From the NCBI RefSeq assembly GCF_001447155.2, contig NZ_CP014754.1, forward strand, positions 1,984,001 to 2,048,000: 64,000 nucleotides of DNA, in the 5' to 3' direction. Within the stretch, counting starts at the first letter, position 1, and every line of letters starts with the position of its first letter. The notes below the pieces were generated by a model. That model did not search any database and was not told where the DNA came from. It saw only the letters and a program-made list of their open reading frames with translations. The DNA is from Marinobacter sp. LQ44. Lineage in GTDB: Bacteria; Pseudomonadota; Gammaproteobacteria; Pseudomonadales; Oleiphilaceae. Shown piece by piece: positions 42,006 to 51,353 of this stretch. The translations under genes and the position numbers were made by a program.

Positions 42006-44246
42006 TCAAACACTGGCCGTAACCACCCGGTTACGGCCAGCGGCCTTGGCCTGATACAACGCCCGGTCGGCTGCCCGGAACAGCTCGTCGAACTCCGGGC
42101 TGCTTTCCGGCCAGCATGCAATACCTGCCGATATCGTCAGATTGCCCAACTGCTTTCCAAGGTATTCAACCTGAGATTCGGCAATGGTTGCCCGAAGATT
42201 TTCCGCCCTCTGGCGGGCTTCCTCCCGTGACGCCCCAGGCATCAGAACCGTAAACTCCTCTCCCCCATAACGGCATACCGTATCGCTCCCGCGAAAGCAG
42301 TTCTCAAGGACTCTCCCAACCATTCGCAAAACCTCATCGCCGGCATCGTGGCCATGACTGTCGTTGAAGCGCTTGAAGTGGTCGATATCGAAAATCAACA
42401 GGCTCAGTGGGCGCTCTGAGCGGATGGCGACTTCCCGCTCATGTCGGAATAACTCATCAAAGTAGCGCCGATTTTTAAGACCCGTCAGGCTGTCCTCATA
42501 GGAAAACCGTTGCAATTCGGATCGCAGGGCCAACCCTGACAGGGTAATCCCGATCTTCTCGACAGACTGATACACCCAGGCAACCACCCGGGCGGTGCCG
42601 TAATCCTTCACGACGTCTGGCAGATTCGGTCGCTCCAAAAGCAACACGCCCTCAGGAACATTCCCGAACTGGGCTGGTTCAACCCGGAGCAGGAAACAGA
42701 GTTGTGCAGGTACGTCCTGGCTCCGCACGGGCAAAACGGTCTCCGTCAGGCCGGAAAGATCCTGCGTCAGGCTGGGTGGAAAGGTATTGGCAGCGGATCT
42801 GCCCCAGAGGCAGGCCCGATCATAGCCGCCACCCGGGTTGCGCCGGTAGAAACAGCCAGCAATCGGCAAGTACAGTTGCGGCAGCGCCTGAAGCAAAGGC
42901 TGGAAAGCCTCTTCCACACCCGCACAGTCCTGCAGGGCAGCAATGGTGTCCGCCAATTTCTGACTTTTCTTGCTCTCCAGCGCTAACAGCCGTGACCGCT
43001 CTACCTCTCGCTCAGCAAGCGCTTCAGCTCGAGCAGTGCGCTCAGCCACCTTCTGCTCCAGTTGAACGGTCAACTGATGCAAGGCCTGTTGGGTTTTGCC
43101 GTAATGCCACACCGAAATACTGATAAGCGCCAGCGAGAACGCCAGCGCCCCCCAGCTGACCGGCACCCGCCCCCAGGGGAGAAAACCATGGGCAACCGCC
43201 ATATCCAGAATCAGCAGAACGAGAAACACGCCACAGGTAAACAGGAACACCTGCTGCTCCCGATACAAGCTGCGGAAATTCCTGATAACGACCGCTACCA
43301 TTAATGCCAGGGAGACCAGCAATACACCGTCAAACACCGGGAATGTGGAGGACAGATTCAATAACCCGAGCAGCGCCAACATAAGGGCCAAGGCCGCAAA
43401 CACCAGGTGCAGCCACATCAGCCAGCGAACCAGGCGAGGGCGCCGGTCGTCGAGCCACTGGCTTAGCAAGAGCGCCAATGCAACGGGAATCAAATAATAC
43501 GAGCCCGCTGCCAGATAGTCCCACAACAGTGGCTGATAAAGGATCAGCAAACTTGCCTGGCTTTCCGCCAGCAGCATCACGCCGGTCAGGAAGGCAAACA
43601 GCGCAATGCTGGCAAAACTTCTCTGGCGTCGCTGAATCAGGGCAAACACCAGAGCAAGAAGTGCGATCAGTCCGGATAACGCCGCAATGACCAAGCTCTC
43701 AGCCGAATTGCTGACGATGTGCAGCACCAGGTCCGGGTGGTCGAGAATGGCCACCTCACCCCATAACCCGATATCCGTGTAATTGGAGAACACACGGAAG
43801 TACATGGTTTCGCCTTCGTAGCCATCGGGCAACGGAATCTCGTGCCAGGGCCAGCCCTCGAATTTGCCACGTCCATGCTCGTCGAAGGTGCCGTACTGAT
43901 ACAGCAACTCGCCCCGGAACCACACCTGCAGGATGATATCGACGCTGTAGATGTAAAGTGCCGGCGCGTACCACTCCCCTTCCGGTAATGTCACCCGGAA
44001 CCAGGCATGTTCTTGCCCTTTTCGGCCGGGAGGGTTGGAAGGGAAAGCAATGTCATGCCAGTGTTTGTCGCTGTCCGGTTCGTCCAGCCAAAGCGGTGTG
44101 CCGTCAGCCAGGAAAGGGGAGTCGCCCCAGCGATATTGCCACCCTTCATCCACTGGCTGCATGGCAGACAACGCCGGTTGGGACAGGCAGAGCGCCAAAA
44201 CGAGTGTGGCAAGGCAGAATAAAGTGCGACAGGAAGAGGGGCGCAA
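42006..44246 (-). CDS. Membrane diguanylate cyclase with 7TMR-DISM-like sensor
   Basis: 746 residues, apparently starting with TTG at 44246 after AGCAGG; the first 28 residues are a signal peptide. Residues about 30-180 form a galactose-binding-like extracellular domain; seven helices follow (about 185-385), the 7TMR-DISM layout. A coiled coil and a GAF-like segment (about 420-570) precede the GGDEF domain. The active site is RYGGEEF and the inhibitory site RxxD is present as RGSD five residues upstream. It would make cyclic di-GMP in response to an outside ligand. It ends two bases from the convergent AGCS gene; upstream is the polyamine binding-protein gene. Confidence 0.88.
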   Translation of the reverse strand: MRPSSCRTLFCLATLVLALCLSQPALSAMQPVDEGWQYRWGDSPFLADGTPLWLDEPDSDKHWHDIAFPSNPPGRKGQEHAWFRVTLPEGEWYAPALYIYSVDIILQVWFRGELLYQYGTFDEHGRGKFEGWPWHEIPLPDGYEGETMYFRVFSNYTDIGLWGEVAILDHPDLVLHIVSNSAESLVIAALSGLIALLALVFALIQRRQRSFASIALFAFLTGVMLLAESQASLLILYQPLLWDYLAAGSYYLIPVALALLLSQWLDDRRPRLVRWLMWLHLVFAALALMLALLGLLNLSSTFPVFDGVLLVSLALMVAVVIRNFRSLYREQQVFLFTCGVFLVLLILDMAVAHGFLPWGRVPVSWGALAFSLALISISVWHYGKTQQALHQLTVQLEQKVAERTARAEALAEREVERSRLLALESKKSQKLADTIAALQDCAGVEEAFQPLLQALPQLYLPIAGCFYRRNPGGGYDRACLWGRSAANTFPPSLTQDLSGLTETVLPVRSQDVPAQLCFLLRVEPAQFGNVPEGVLLLERPNLPDVVKDYGTARVVAWVYQSVEKIGITLSGLALRSELQRFSYEDSLTGLKNRRYFDELFRHEREVAIRSERPLSLLIFDIDHFKRFNDSHGHDAGDEVLRMVGRVLENCFRGSDTVCRYGGEEFTVLMPGASREEARQRAENLRATIAESQVEYLGKQLGNLTISAGIACWPESSPEFDELFRAADRALYQAKAAGRNRVVTASV

Positions 44247-44326
44247 AGCGAAACCTGCTAGTGGGCGCTATGCTTTCAGTATAAACCGTAGACAGCAGTT
44301 ACAGAACTGGTCTGGCGGGAAGAATT

Positions 44327-44349
44327 CAGGGCGGCACTGGGCCGCCCTG
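44327..44349 (-). terminator. Hairpin after the polyamine ABC operon
   Basis: CAGGGCGGC (44349-44341 on the minus strand) pairs with 44335-44327 around a 5-base loop, 10 bases after the binding-protein stop. On the minus strand GAATTCTTCC follows, a weak T-run. A 9-bp GC-rich stem at an operon end. Confidence 0.55.
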
Positions 44350-44359
44350 GCAGGAGGCC

Positions 44360-45397
44360 TCAACGGCCGGATTTCAGCATTTCCCAGAACTTTGCGTAGA
44401 TCTGCAAAGCATCATCACCGATATCCGCCTGGAATTCAGCATTCTCCATATCCGCATCGGTCGGGTAGCTAGCTCGGTCGTTAGCAACGGACTCATCCAG
44501 CAACTCAAGCGCGGCCTGATTAGGCGTCGCGTAACCAATGTCTTCGCTGATCAGGGCTGCGATTTCCGGCTGCAACACAAAGCTGATGAACTGGTGGGCC
44601 GCTTCCGGGTTACGGGCATTCTTCGGGATCACGAAGCTGTCGAGCCAGGCAATGATGCCTTCCTCCGGGTACACGTATTCCAGGCTCGGCATGGTTTCCT
44701 TACCCATCACCGCCTCGCCGTTCCAGATCATGCCCACGTCGGCTTCGCCTTCCAGGTAGGGCATGCGGGGCGCATCAGAGTTGAAGGTGCGCACAGACGG
44801 CATCAATTCCGCCAGTTTTTCGTAGGCTTCTTCGATTTCCTGCGGGTCAGTGCTGTTACCGGAATAACCCAGTACCCGCAGGCCTACGTGGAACACTTCG
44901 CGCATGTCGTTGGTGAGCATGACTTTACCCTGGAAGCGCTCGTCCCAAAGATCTGCCCAGGCCGTCACCTCGCCCTCCACGTCATCAGTGTCCACGGCAA
45001 TGCCGGTGGTGCCCCACAGATAGGGAATGCTGTACTGGTTGTCCGGATCAATATCCAGGTTCACCAGATCGTCGTCCAGGTTACCAAAGCCTTCAATCTT
45101 GCTGCGATCAATGGGCATCAGGAGGTCTTCCTGGCGCATTTTGCTGACGTAATAGGTGGAAGGCACAGCCAGGTCATAGGCAGCGCTCTCGTCCAGCAAC
45201 TTCAGCCGGGCATACATGGCTTCGTTGCTGTCGTAGGTGGTGTAAACCACCTGAATACCGGTTTCCTCGGTGAACCTGTCCAGGACTTCCTGGGGCATGT
45301 ACTCGGACCAGTTGTACAGGTTCAGCACCTGCGGGTCTTCAGAGCTACACCCGGTCAGGCCTATGGCCAGCATACCGGCCAGTGCCAGTTTCTTCAT
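44360..45397 (-). CDS. Polyamine ABC transporter binding lipoprotein (PotD/PotF type)
   Basis: 345 residues. The N-terminus MKKLALAGMLAIGLTGCSSE has lipobox LTGC with Cys at residue 17, so the protein is membrane-tethered rather than free. The mature part fits PotD/PotF: LNLYNWSEYMPQEVLDRFTEETGIQVVYTTYDSNEAMYAKLK-like opening, LAVPSTYYVSKMRQEDLL, and DPDNQYSIPYLWGTTGIAVD. It binds putrescine, spermidine or a related polyamine. It overlaps the upstream permease gene by four bases as the last gene in potA-B-C-D-like order. Exact polyamine unknown. Confidence 0.88.
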   Translation of the reverse strand: MKKLALAGMLAIGLTGCSSEDPQVLNLYNWSEYMPQEVLDRFTEETGIQVVYTTYDSNEAMYARLKLLDESAAYDLAVPSTYYVSKMRQEDLLMPIDRSKIEGFGNLDDDLVNLDIDPDNQYSIPYLWGTTGIAVDTDDVEGEVTAWADLWDERFQGKVMLTNDMREVFHVGLRVLGYSGNSTDPQEIEEAYEKLAELMPSVRTFNSDAPRMPYLEGEADVGMIWNGEAVMGKETMPSLEYVYPEEGIIAWLDSFVIPKNARNPEAAHQFISFVLQPEIAALISEDIGYATPNQAALELLDESVANDRASYPTDADMENAEFQADIGDDALQIYAKFWEMLKSGR

Positions 45398-46164
45398 CGT
45401 CTACTCCTTAGCAATATCCATTGAGACAAGATCAACATGAACAGTGAGAACACCAGCAACAGCGTACCCAATGCATTCACTTCCGGCTTCAGCCCTACCC
45501 GCACCATGGAGTAGATGCGCAGGGGCAGAATTTCATAACTCGGGCCGCTGACAAAGGTACTGACGACCACATCGTCCAGTGACAGTGTAAACCCCAACAG
45601 CCAGCCTGCCACCAAAGCCGGCATGATCACCGGGATCAGCACCGTGCGGGTCATAGTGAAATCGCTGGCACCCAGATCCCGCGCGGCTTCCGGCAGGCGT
45701 TCGTCAAAGCCGCTCAGGCGTGCCATGACCGTAATCACCACAAACGGCAGACAGAAGGTGACATGGGCCAGCAGCAACGACACATAGCCCAGTTTCAGGC
45801 CCACTAACAGGAACAGCGCCAGCAGTGAAATCGCCAGCACGATCTCCGGCGACATCATCACGATAAACAGCATGCCATTGAGCAGCTTCTTGCCCCGGAA
45901 CCGGTACCGATGAAGGGCCAGGGCGGTGAGGGCACCAATCATGGTCGACACAGTGGCGGCAGACAACGCCAGCCACAGGGAGTTCCACATGGCCTGCACC
46001 ATGGCCCGGTTATTGAACAGCGCCTCATACCAGCGCAGGCTAAGACCACCCCATTCGTAACCGCTACGGGAATCGTTGAAGGAAAACACCACCAACACGA
46101 TGATGGGTACGTACAGCAGAACATACACCAGGGTCAGGTAGGTGCGGGGCAACCAGCGGCTCAT
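45394..46164 (-). CDS. Polyamine ABC transporter permease (PotC/PotI type)
   Basis: 256 residues with six membrane helices. LTLVYVLLYVPIIVLVVFSFNDSR is the characteristic first helix of PotC/PotI; the EAA loop is seen as RLSGFDERLPEAARDLGASDFTMTRTVLIPVIMPALVAG, where the ATPase docks. It forms the channel with the other permease. It overlaps its neighbours by four bases on each side (46161-46164 and 45394-45397), so the four genes are translated together. Confidence 0.9.
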   Translation of the reverse strand: MSRWLPRTYLTLVYVLLYVPIIVLVVFSFNDSRSGYEWGGLSLRWYEALFNNRAMVQAMWNSLWLALSAATVSTMIGALTALALHRYRFRGKKLLNGMLFIVMMSPEIVLAISLLALFLLVGLKLGYVSLLLAHVTFCLPFVVITVMARLSGFDERLPEAARDLGASDFTMTRTVLIPVIMPALVAGWLLGFTLSLDDVVVSTFVSGPSYEILPLRIYSMVRVGLKPEVNALGTLLLVFSLFMLILSQWILLRSRR

Positions 46165-47018
46165 ACACCGTCCTCCCCGATCCGCCGCTTACTCAGGCGG
46201 TGAGCAAACATCAGAAACGCCATGGCCAGGGTCAACACGATGCTGGCGGCGGCGCCGAAGGGCCAGTTACGAGCATCCAGGAACTGGTTCTTGATGACGT
46301 TACCCACCAGCAAGTTGCGGGAGCCGCCGAGAATATCCGGCACAAAGAACAGCCCCATGGCCGGCAACAGCACCAGCATAACGCCCGCCAGCACACCGGG
46401 CAGGGTAAGCGGCACAATCACATGAACAAAGGTCGCCAAGCGGCCGGCGCCAAGATCGTGAGACGCCCGAAGCAAATCGTCCCTCAGGTCATCAAAAACC
46501 GCATACAGCGGCAGGATCATGAACGGCAGCAGCAAATACACCAAGCCGACAATCACGGCTCCCTCGGTGTAAAGCATCCGCAGGGGCTCTTCGATTATGC
46601 CCAGGGACATCAGCGCGTTATTCAGCAGGCCATTGGTGGCCAGCAGCAGCTTCAGGGCATAGGTGCGCACCAGTGAATTGGTCCAGAAGGGTACGATCAG
46701 CAGGAATATCAGCAACATTTGCCGCTGCTTGCCAACCTTGGTCAGCGCCCAGGCGAAAGGATAGCCGATCAGCAGGCAGATCAGGGTGGTCATGGCCGCC
46801 ATGTACAGGGAGTGCAGGAACACGTCCAGGTACAGGGGGTTCATCAACTGCCGGTAGGCGTCCAGGTTCAGAGGCAGGGACAGAAAGCTGCCTGGGTCCC
46901 GGGTCATCACGCTGGCGCCCACCACCAGCAGATTCGGGGTCAGTACCAGGAACAGCAGCCAGCCCCAGACCAGCACCAGTACCGCCGTGCGAAACGGCTG
47001 CTGCGTGACGCTACTCAT
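46161..47018 (-). CDS. Polyamine ABC transporter permease (PotB/PotH type)
   Basis: 285 residues from ATG 47018, placed inside the last codons of the ATPase gene (8-base overlap); an open frame to 47078 is only read-through of the same frame. Six helices and an EAA loop ([37 protein letters not shown]) are visible. [25 protein letters not shown] is typical of PotB/PotH. It pairs with the PotC-like permease and the ATPase. Family call secure; subfamily uses either putrescine or spermidine. Confidence 0.9.
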   Translation of the reverse strand: MSSVTQQPFRTAVLVLVWGWLLFLVLTPNLLVVGASVMTRDPGSFLSLPLNLDAYRQLMNPLYLDVFLHSLYMAAMTTLICLLIGYPFAWALTKVGKQRQMLLIFLLIVPFWTNSLVRTYALKLLLATNGLLNNALMSLGIIEEPLRMLYTEGAVIVGLVYLLLPFMILPLYAVFDDLRDDLLRASHDLGAGRLATFVHVIVPLTLPGVLAGVMLVLLPAMGLFFVPDILGGSRNLLVGNVIKNQFLDARNWPFGAAASIVLTLAMAFLMFAHRLSKRRIGEDGV

Positions 47019-48132
47019 CCAGGTTGGCTTCCGCTTCAGCTTCCGGGCTCTCCATGGGAAGCAGCCATTCCCAGCCATCTACCCAGCTCACCTTCACCGG
47101 CTCACCCAATCGGTAGTCAAAGGTGGGATCGTCTTCGTCGAAGAATTCCGACGCCAGTACCTCGGTGCCGTCCTCAAGGTGAATAACCGAATCCAGGGTG
47201 CTGCCCTTGTAGTTCCGCTCCACCACCTTGCCGGCCACACCGTCATCGTCATCCGGCGCCAGAACCCGGATGTCCTCCGGGCGCAACAGAACGTGCAGGG
47301 GCTGGCCGGCGGCCACCGGGAAGTCGGGTTTGCGAAAGGTGCGTTTCAGGCCAAACACATCCACGGTAATGGTGTCATCGCCGTTGGCTTTGTCGATGCG
47401 GCCCGGGAAGAAATTGGTCTCGCCCACGAACCGGGCGGTGAACAGGTTGGCCGGCCGCTCGTAGACTTCCCTGGGAGTGCCCAGTTGCTGGATCAGGCCA
47501 TCCTTGAGCACCACGACCCGGTCTGACATGGACAAGGCTTCTTCCTGGTCGTGGGTCACGAATACGAAGGTAATCCCGAGTTCCCGCTGCAGGCGCTTAA
47601 GCTCCACCTGCATGGTACGCCGCAGTTTGTAGTCCAGGGCTGACAGGGGCTCGTCCAGCAGCAGCATCTTCGGCCGTTTGACCACCGCTCGGGCAATAGC
47701 CACCCGCTGCTGTTGGCCTCCGGAAAGCTGGTGTGGTTTGCGCCGGGCAAACTCCTCCAACTGGACCATGGCCAGGGCTTCGTCAACCCGCTGACGGATC
47801 TCTTCCTTCGGGCGCTTTTCCATTTTCAGGCCATAAGCCACGTTGTCGAACACCGACATATGGGGGAACAGGGCGTAGTTCTGGAACACGGTGTTGAGCG
47901 GGCGTTTCTCCGGCGGGGTGTGGGTCAGGTCCTGGCCACCCAGCAGAATGGTACCGTCATCCGGATGCTCAAAACCGGCCATCAACCGCAACAGGGTGGT
48001 TTTGCCACAACCGGACGGCCCCAACAGGGTAATGAACTCGCCATCAAGGATCTCCAGATCCAGCGAATCCAGTACCGTTTTGCCGTCAAATTGCTTGGAG
48101 AGGTTGCTCAGAGATAGCAGTGTCTGTTTCAT
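47011..48132 (-). CDS. potA: Polyamine ABC transporter ATPase (PotA/PotG type)
   Basis: 373 residues from ATG 48132 (AGGG upstream); an earlier start at 48210 adds 26 residues without family support. Walker A is [10 protein letters not shown], the signature is LSGGQQQR, and Walker B is [12 protein letters not shown], followed by [14 protein letters not shown]. The C-terminal third is a TOBE domain (LRPEDIRV). It energises polyamine import. As first gene of the set it precedes both permeases and the binding lipoprotein. Downstream overlap with the permease is 8 bases. Confidence 0.92.
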   Translation of the reverse strand: MKQTLLSLSNLSKQFDGKTVLDSLDLEILDGEFITLLGPSGCGKTTLLRLMAGFEHPDDGTILLGGQDLTHTPPEKRPLNTVFQNYALFPHMSVFDNVAYGLKMEKRPKEEIRQRVDEALAMVQLEEFARRKPHQLSGGQQQRVAIARAVVKRPKMLLLDEPLSALDYKLRRTMQVELKRLQRELGITFVFVTHDQEEALSMSDRVVVLKDGLIQQLGTPREVYERPANLFTARFVGETNFFPGRIDKANGDDTITVDVFGLKRTFRKPDFPVAAGQPLHVLLRPEDIRVLAPDDDDGVAGKVVERNYKGSTLDSVIHLEDGTEVLASEFFDEDDPTFDYRLGEPVKVSWVDGWEWLLPMESPEAEAEANLDE

Positions 48133-48193
48133 CGGCCCTGCCCACAGAATGAGCGGCTTATTTTTCCAGAAACAGGGGCAAACAGAAAGGGGC

Positions 48194-48217
48194 GTCGGGA
48201 TAATCCGCAATCCCGAC
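48194..48217 (-). terminator. Hairpin between the TRAP binding protein and potA
   Basis: On the minus strand GTCGGGAT (48217-48210) pairs with ATCCCGAC (48201-48194) over an 8-base loop; GCCCCTTTCTGTTT follows. It lies 46 bases after the TRAP binding-protein stop and 62 before potA. Moderate terminator. Confidence 0.6.
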
Positions 48218-48262
48218 TCCCCTTGATCTCAGCTCACATCGGCACGCTTGCCGAAATGCGGC

Positions 48263-49348
48263 TCACTGATCTGCAACGCTATCCAGATAGGCCTTGTCCG
48301 AAATATTGGTCCAGGGCCGCACCTGGCTGAGGTAGTCGCGCTGGGAGGTGATGATTTCACGGGCCAGTTCATCTTTCTCCGCGAACTCATCCAGCAGACG
48401 ATTGGTGGTGTCACGCAGGGCGTTGATGACTTCCGGCGGGAACACTTTGTGGGTGACGTCCGGATAATCCTCGGTCATGCGGCTCCACGCGACACCACTC
48501 TCGTGGGTGCTCTGGATGTACATGTCATAGGCTGCGGTGCGCATGGATACCCGCAGGATTTCCTGAAGATCGGCCGGCAGCGAATCCCAGGTTTTCTTGT
48601 TGATCAGGAACTGCACCTCGGCATTGGGCTCCTGCCACCCGGAATAGTAGTACTTGGCGATCTGGTGAAAGCCCATCTGGAAGTCCAGCGCCGGGCCAAC
48701 CCATTCCACAGCATCAATGGTGCCCCGCTCCAGGGCGGTGTATAGCTCGCCTGGCGGCAGGTTGGTAACCGCTACACCCAGCTCGGCCATCACTTCTCCG
48801 GCAAAGCCCGGGGTGCGCATCTTCAGGCCTTTGAGGTCGTCCAGGGAGTTGATTTCCTTGCGAAACCAACCACCCATCTGGTTGCTGGTATTACCGCCCG
48901 GAAACGACAGCAGGCCATAGGGCTCGTAAACCTTCTGCATCAGCGCCATGCCATCATCGTGGTAGAACCAGGCATACATTTCCGGCGTGATCATGCCAAA
49001 CGGTATGGTGGTGAAGTACATGGCGTTGGGGATGGTGCCCTTGTAGTAGTACGAGGCAGTGTGGCCCATGTCATACTGGCCGTTGCGCACCAGGTCAAAA
49101 ATACCGAAGGGCGCCTTGTGCTTGTTCGAGGAATCAATTCGGAACTTCAGGCGGCCGTTGGACATCCGCTCTGCCATCGCGGCCATATTGCGGGGAGTCT
49201 CACCGAGGATTTTGGAGTTCGGGCCCCAGGTTTCAGCCAGGCGGATGGTGTAGGTTTTCTCGGCCACCGCAAACGGGCTGGTCAGCAGGGCAACCATCGT
49301 AAGGGCCGCCACGAAGATTCTGTGCATAGACATGGTGTTGGCTTCCAT
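48263..49348 (-). CDS. Orphan TRAP transporter binding protein (DctP family, TakP-like)
   Basis: 361 residues if ATG 49348 is used; 49333 is an alternative, as ribosome sites are weak for both. A signal peptide ends near AVAE-KT. The mature part is DctP-like, with RLAETWGPNSKILGETPRNMAAMAERMSNGRLKFRID, LPPGELYTALERGTIDAVEWVGPALDFQMGFHQIAKYYYSGWQEPNAEVQFLINKK. The Arg and Trp-Val-Gly segment matches binding proteins for keto or carboxylic acids such as TakP. No membrane subunits are next to it. It follows a chemoreceptor gene by 95 bases on the same strand. Confidence 0.85.
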   Translation of the reverse strand: MEANTMSMHRIFVAALTMVALLTSPFAVAEKTYTIRLAETWGPNSKILGETPRNMAAMAERMSNGRLKFRIDSSNKHKAPFGIFDLVRNGQYDMGHTASYYYKGTIPNAMYFTTIPFGMITPEMYAWFYHDDGMALMQKVYEPYGLLSFPGGNTSNQMGGWFRKEINSLDDLKGLKMRTPGFAGEVMAELGVAVTNLPPGELYTALERGTIDAVEWVGPALDFQMGFHQIAKYYYSGWQEPNAEVQFLINKKTWDSLPADLQEILRVSMRTAAYDMYIQSTHESGVAWSRMTEDYPDVTHKVFPPEVINALRDTTNRLLDEFAEKDELAREIITSQRDYLSQVRPWTNISDKAYLDSVADQ

Positions 49349-49443
49349 TGTTATTGCTTTGAGGGTAAAACGAACAAATAACGGAAAGCCATGATAACCG
49401 TGGAGGCCAGCCACGCCAATGCGGCAGGCCGGCCTCGCCGGTA

Positions 49444-51120
49444 TCAGGCCTTGAACTGGCTCACCAGCTCGCGCAGGTTTTCACCCAGCCGCGCCAGCTC
49501 GTGACTGGCTTCATTGGTCTGGGTAACACCGGTGTCACTGCGCTGGGCCGCATCCACAATACGCACCACGTTCTGGTTGATTTCTTCCGCCACCTGGCTC
49601 TGCTGCTCCGCGGCCGTGGCAATCTGGGTTACCTGATCATGGATCTGGGTCACCGACGTCACAATGGTGTTCAGCGCACCAGTGGCGTGATTGATGCGCT
49701 CGACAGTGGCTTCGGAACTCTTGCGGGAATGATTCATCCGTTCAACAGACGCCTTGGATTCGGCCACAAAGCCATCAATCATTTCCCGAATCTGATCGGC
49801 GGATTCCGCAGAGCGTTTGGCCAGCTGCCGAACCTCGTCCGCCACCACCGAGAAGCCACGGCCGTGCTCACCCGCCCGTGCCGCTTCGATGGCCGCGTTC
49901 AGCGCCAGCAGGTTAGTCTGCTCGGTGACGGCATGGATCACATCCAGAACCTGCTGGATATCATTGGACTTCTCCGCCAGGGCGTTGATGCTGGCCGCCG
50001 TGCTCTCCATTTCTTCTGACAGCTGGTTGACGGCTCCTTGCGCGCTGGTGATGGTTTCACCACCCTCACGGGCCATGCGGTCGGCGTCTGAAGCGGCGCT
50101 TTCCACTTCATTGGCATTGCCGGAAATCTGCTGGATGGTGGCTGCCATCTCGTTGATCGCCGACGCAATCTGGTCTGTTTCCGAGCCCTGTTCCTGAACC
50201 GACTGCCGGGTTTCGTTGGCCACACGGCTCAGCTCTTCGGCGGCCGAGGCGACCTGATCGGTGGTGGAGCCCACTTCACGAATAGTATCCTGAATCTTGA
50301 CCACAAAATGATTGAACCGGCGGCCAAGTTCCGCCAACTCGTCTTTGCCATCCTCCGGCAAACGCTGGCGCAGATCGCCATCGCCATCGGCAATTTCCTG
50401 CATGATGTTACTGACTTTGTTCAGTGGCGCTGTCACGGTGCGGCCAATCACCAGGCCGATGATCAGGGACACAGCAACCACAATGAAGGTCACCAACAGG
50501 ATAAAGCCCATGGCCGCCGCCATGGCCGAATCGATTTCCTTTCGTGCCTCAACCAATACCCGCTCAATATCGGTGACGTAGATACCGGCACCCATCATCC
50601 AGTCCCAGCCCGGGATGATGCTTGAATAAGACACTTTCGGCTCTACCTCGCCCGAGGCGGGGTTTGGCCAGTCGTACTCATAGAAGCCGTCGGTTCCCGC
50701 CGCGGAGAACAGATCCCGAACCAGTTTCTGTGTCGTGGGGTTGGTCGTCGGGCCCTCGCGGGAAGGGTCCGGAGCGTAGGCGAGATTATCCAGATTACGG
50801 GCGTAGGCAAAAACGTAGTTATCCTTCCCGAATGTGATGGAGCGCAGCCGTTTGCGGGCTTCCTCGCGGGCTTCTCTATCAGACAACCCAGAGTTGTTCT
50901 TGGCATCCATGACCACTGCCCGGGCCGTTTCCACGAGGTTCTTCAGGCCTTCCTTACGGGCATCCAGAAGCTCTTCCCCCAGGCGTTCCAACTGGGCTTC
51001 TCCTTTTGCCTGGATCTGGCTGCCGGTGATCCAGGCAATGGTGCCCGCCGTAATCAGAACCGGCACAAGTACGCCAATCAACAGGCGGGCTCGGATGGTC
51101 AGGTTGCTCATAAAGGTCAT
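49444..51120 (-). CDS. Methyl-accepting chemoreceptor with single Cache domain
   Basis: 558 residues from ATG 51120, seven bases after GGAG. Helix 1 is near residues 8-30; a periplasmic sCache_2-type domain follows (about 35-190; [46 protein letters not shown]). Helix 2 (about 200-225) leads to HAMP and the signalling coiled coil with [24 protein letters not shown] near residue 400. Such Cache domains bind small organic acids. The next gene on the strand encodes an orphan TRAP binding protein for acids, so the two may sense the same class of ligand. No terminal CheR-binding pentapeptide is seen. Confidence 0.92.
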   Translation of the reverse strand: MTFMSNLTIRARLLIGVLVPVLITAGTIAWITGSQIQAKGEAQLERLGEELLDARKEGLKNLVETARAVVMDAKNNSGLSDREAREEARKRLRSITFGKDNYVFAYARNLDNLAYAPDPSREGPTTNPTTQKLVRDLFSAAGTDGFYEYDWPNPASGEVEPKVSYSSIIPGWDWMMGAGIYVTDIERVLVEARKEIDSAMAAAMGFILLVTFIVVAVSLIIGLVIGRTVTAPLNKVSNIMQEIADGDGDLRQRLPEDGKDELAELGRRFNHFVVKIQDTIREVGSTTDQVASAAEELSRVANETRQSVQEQGSETDQIASAINEMAATIQQISGNANEVESAASDADRMAREGGETITSAQGAVNQLSEEMESTAASINALAEKSNDIQQVLDVIHAVTEQTNLLALNAAIEAARAGEHGRGFSVVADEVRQLAKRSAESADQIREMIDGFVAESKASVERMNHSRKSSEATVERINHATGALNTIVTSVTQIHDQVTQIATAAEQQSQVAEEINQNVVRIVDAAQRSDTGVTQTNEASHELARLGENLRELVSQFKA

Positions 51121-51353
51121 GGTTCTGCTCCGGATTGTCTGCTCAGGCCTCGGGATTATCCACAGTGCCACGCACAATGCTGTTCCAGTTTGTTAACGCC
51201 TGTATACCAATACTTAGGTACAAACATGTCGACTTTATTGCCAGGCCATTTGTATCAAGCCTTTCAGGTAGTTCGGGTATCGGCCGTCATGTAAACGACT
51301 TGAGCTTGTGTCAGACTAAAGTTTCATGTCAGCCGTGCCGGGGAGAGCTCACC

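Noticed and set aside
44594..45424. 276-codon plus-strand frame opposite the polyamine binding protein
   Set aside because: Antisense shadow of a clear lipoprotein gene.
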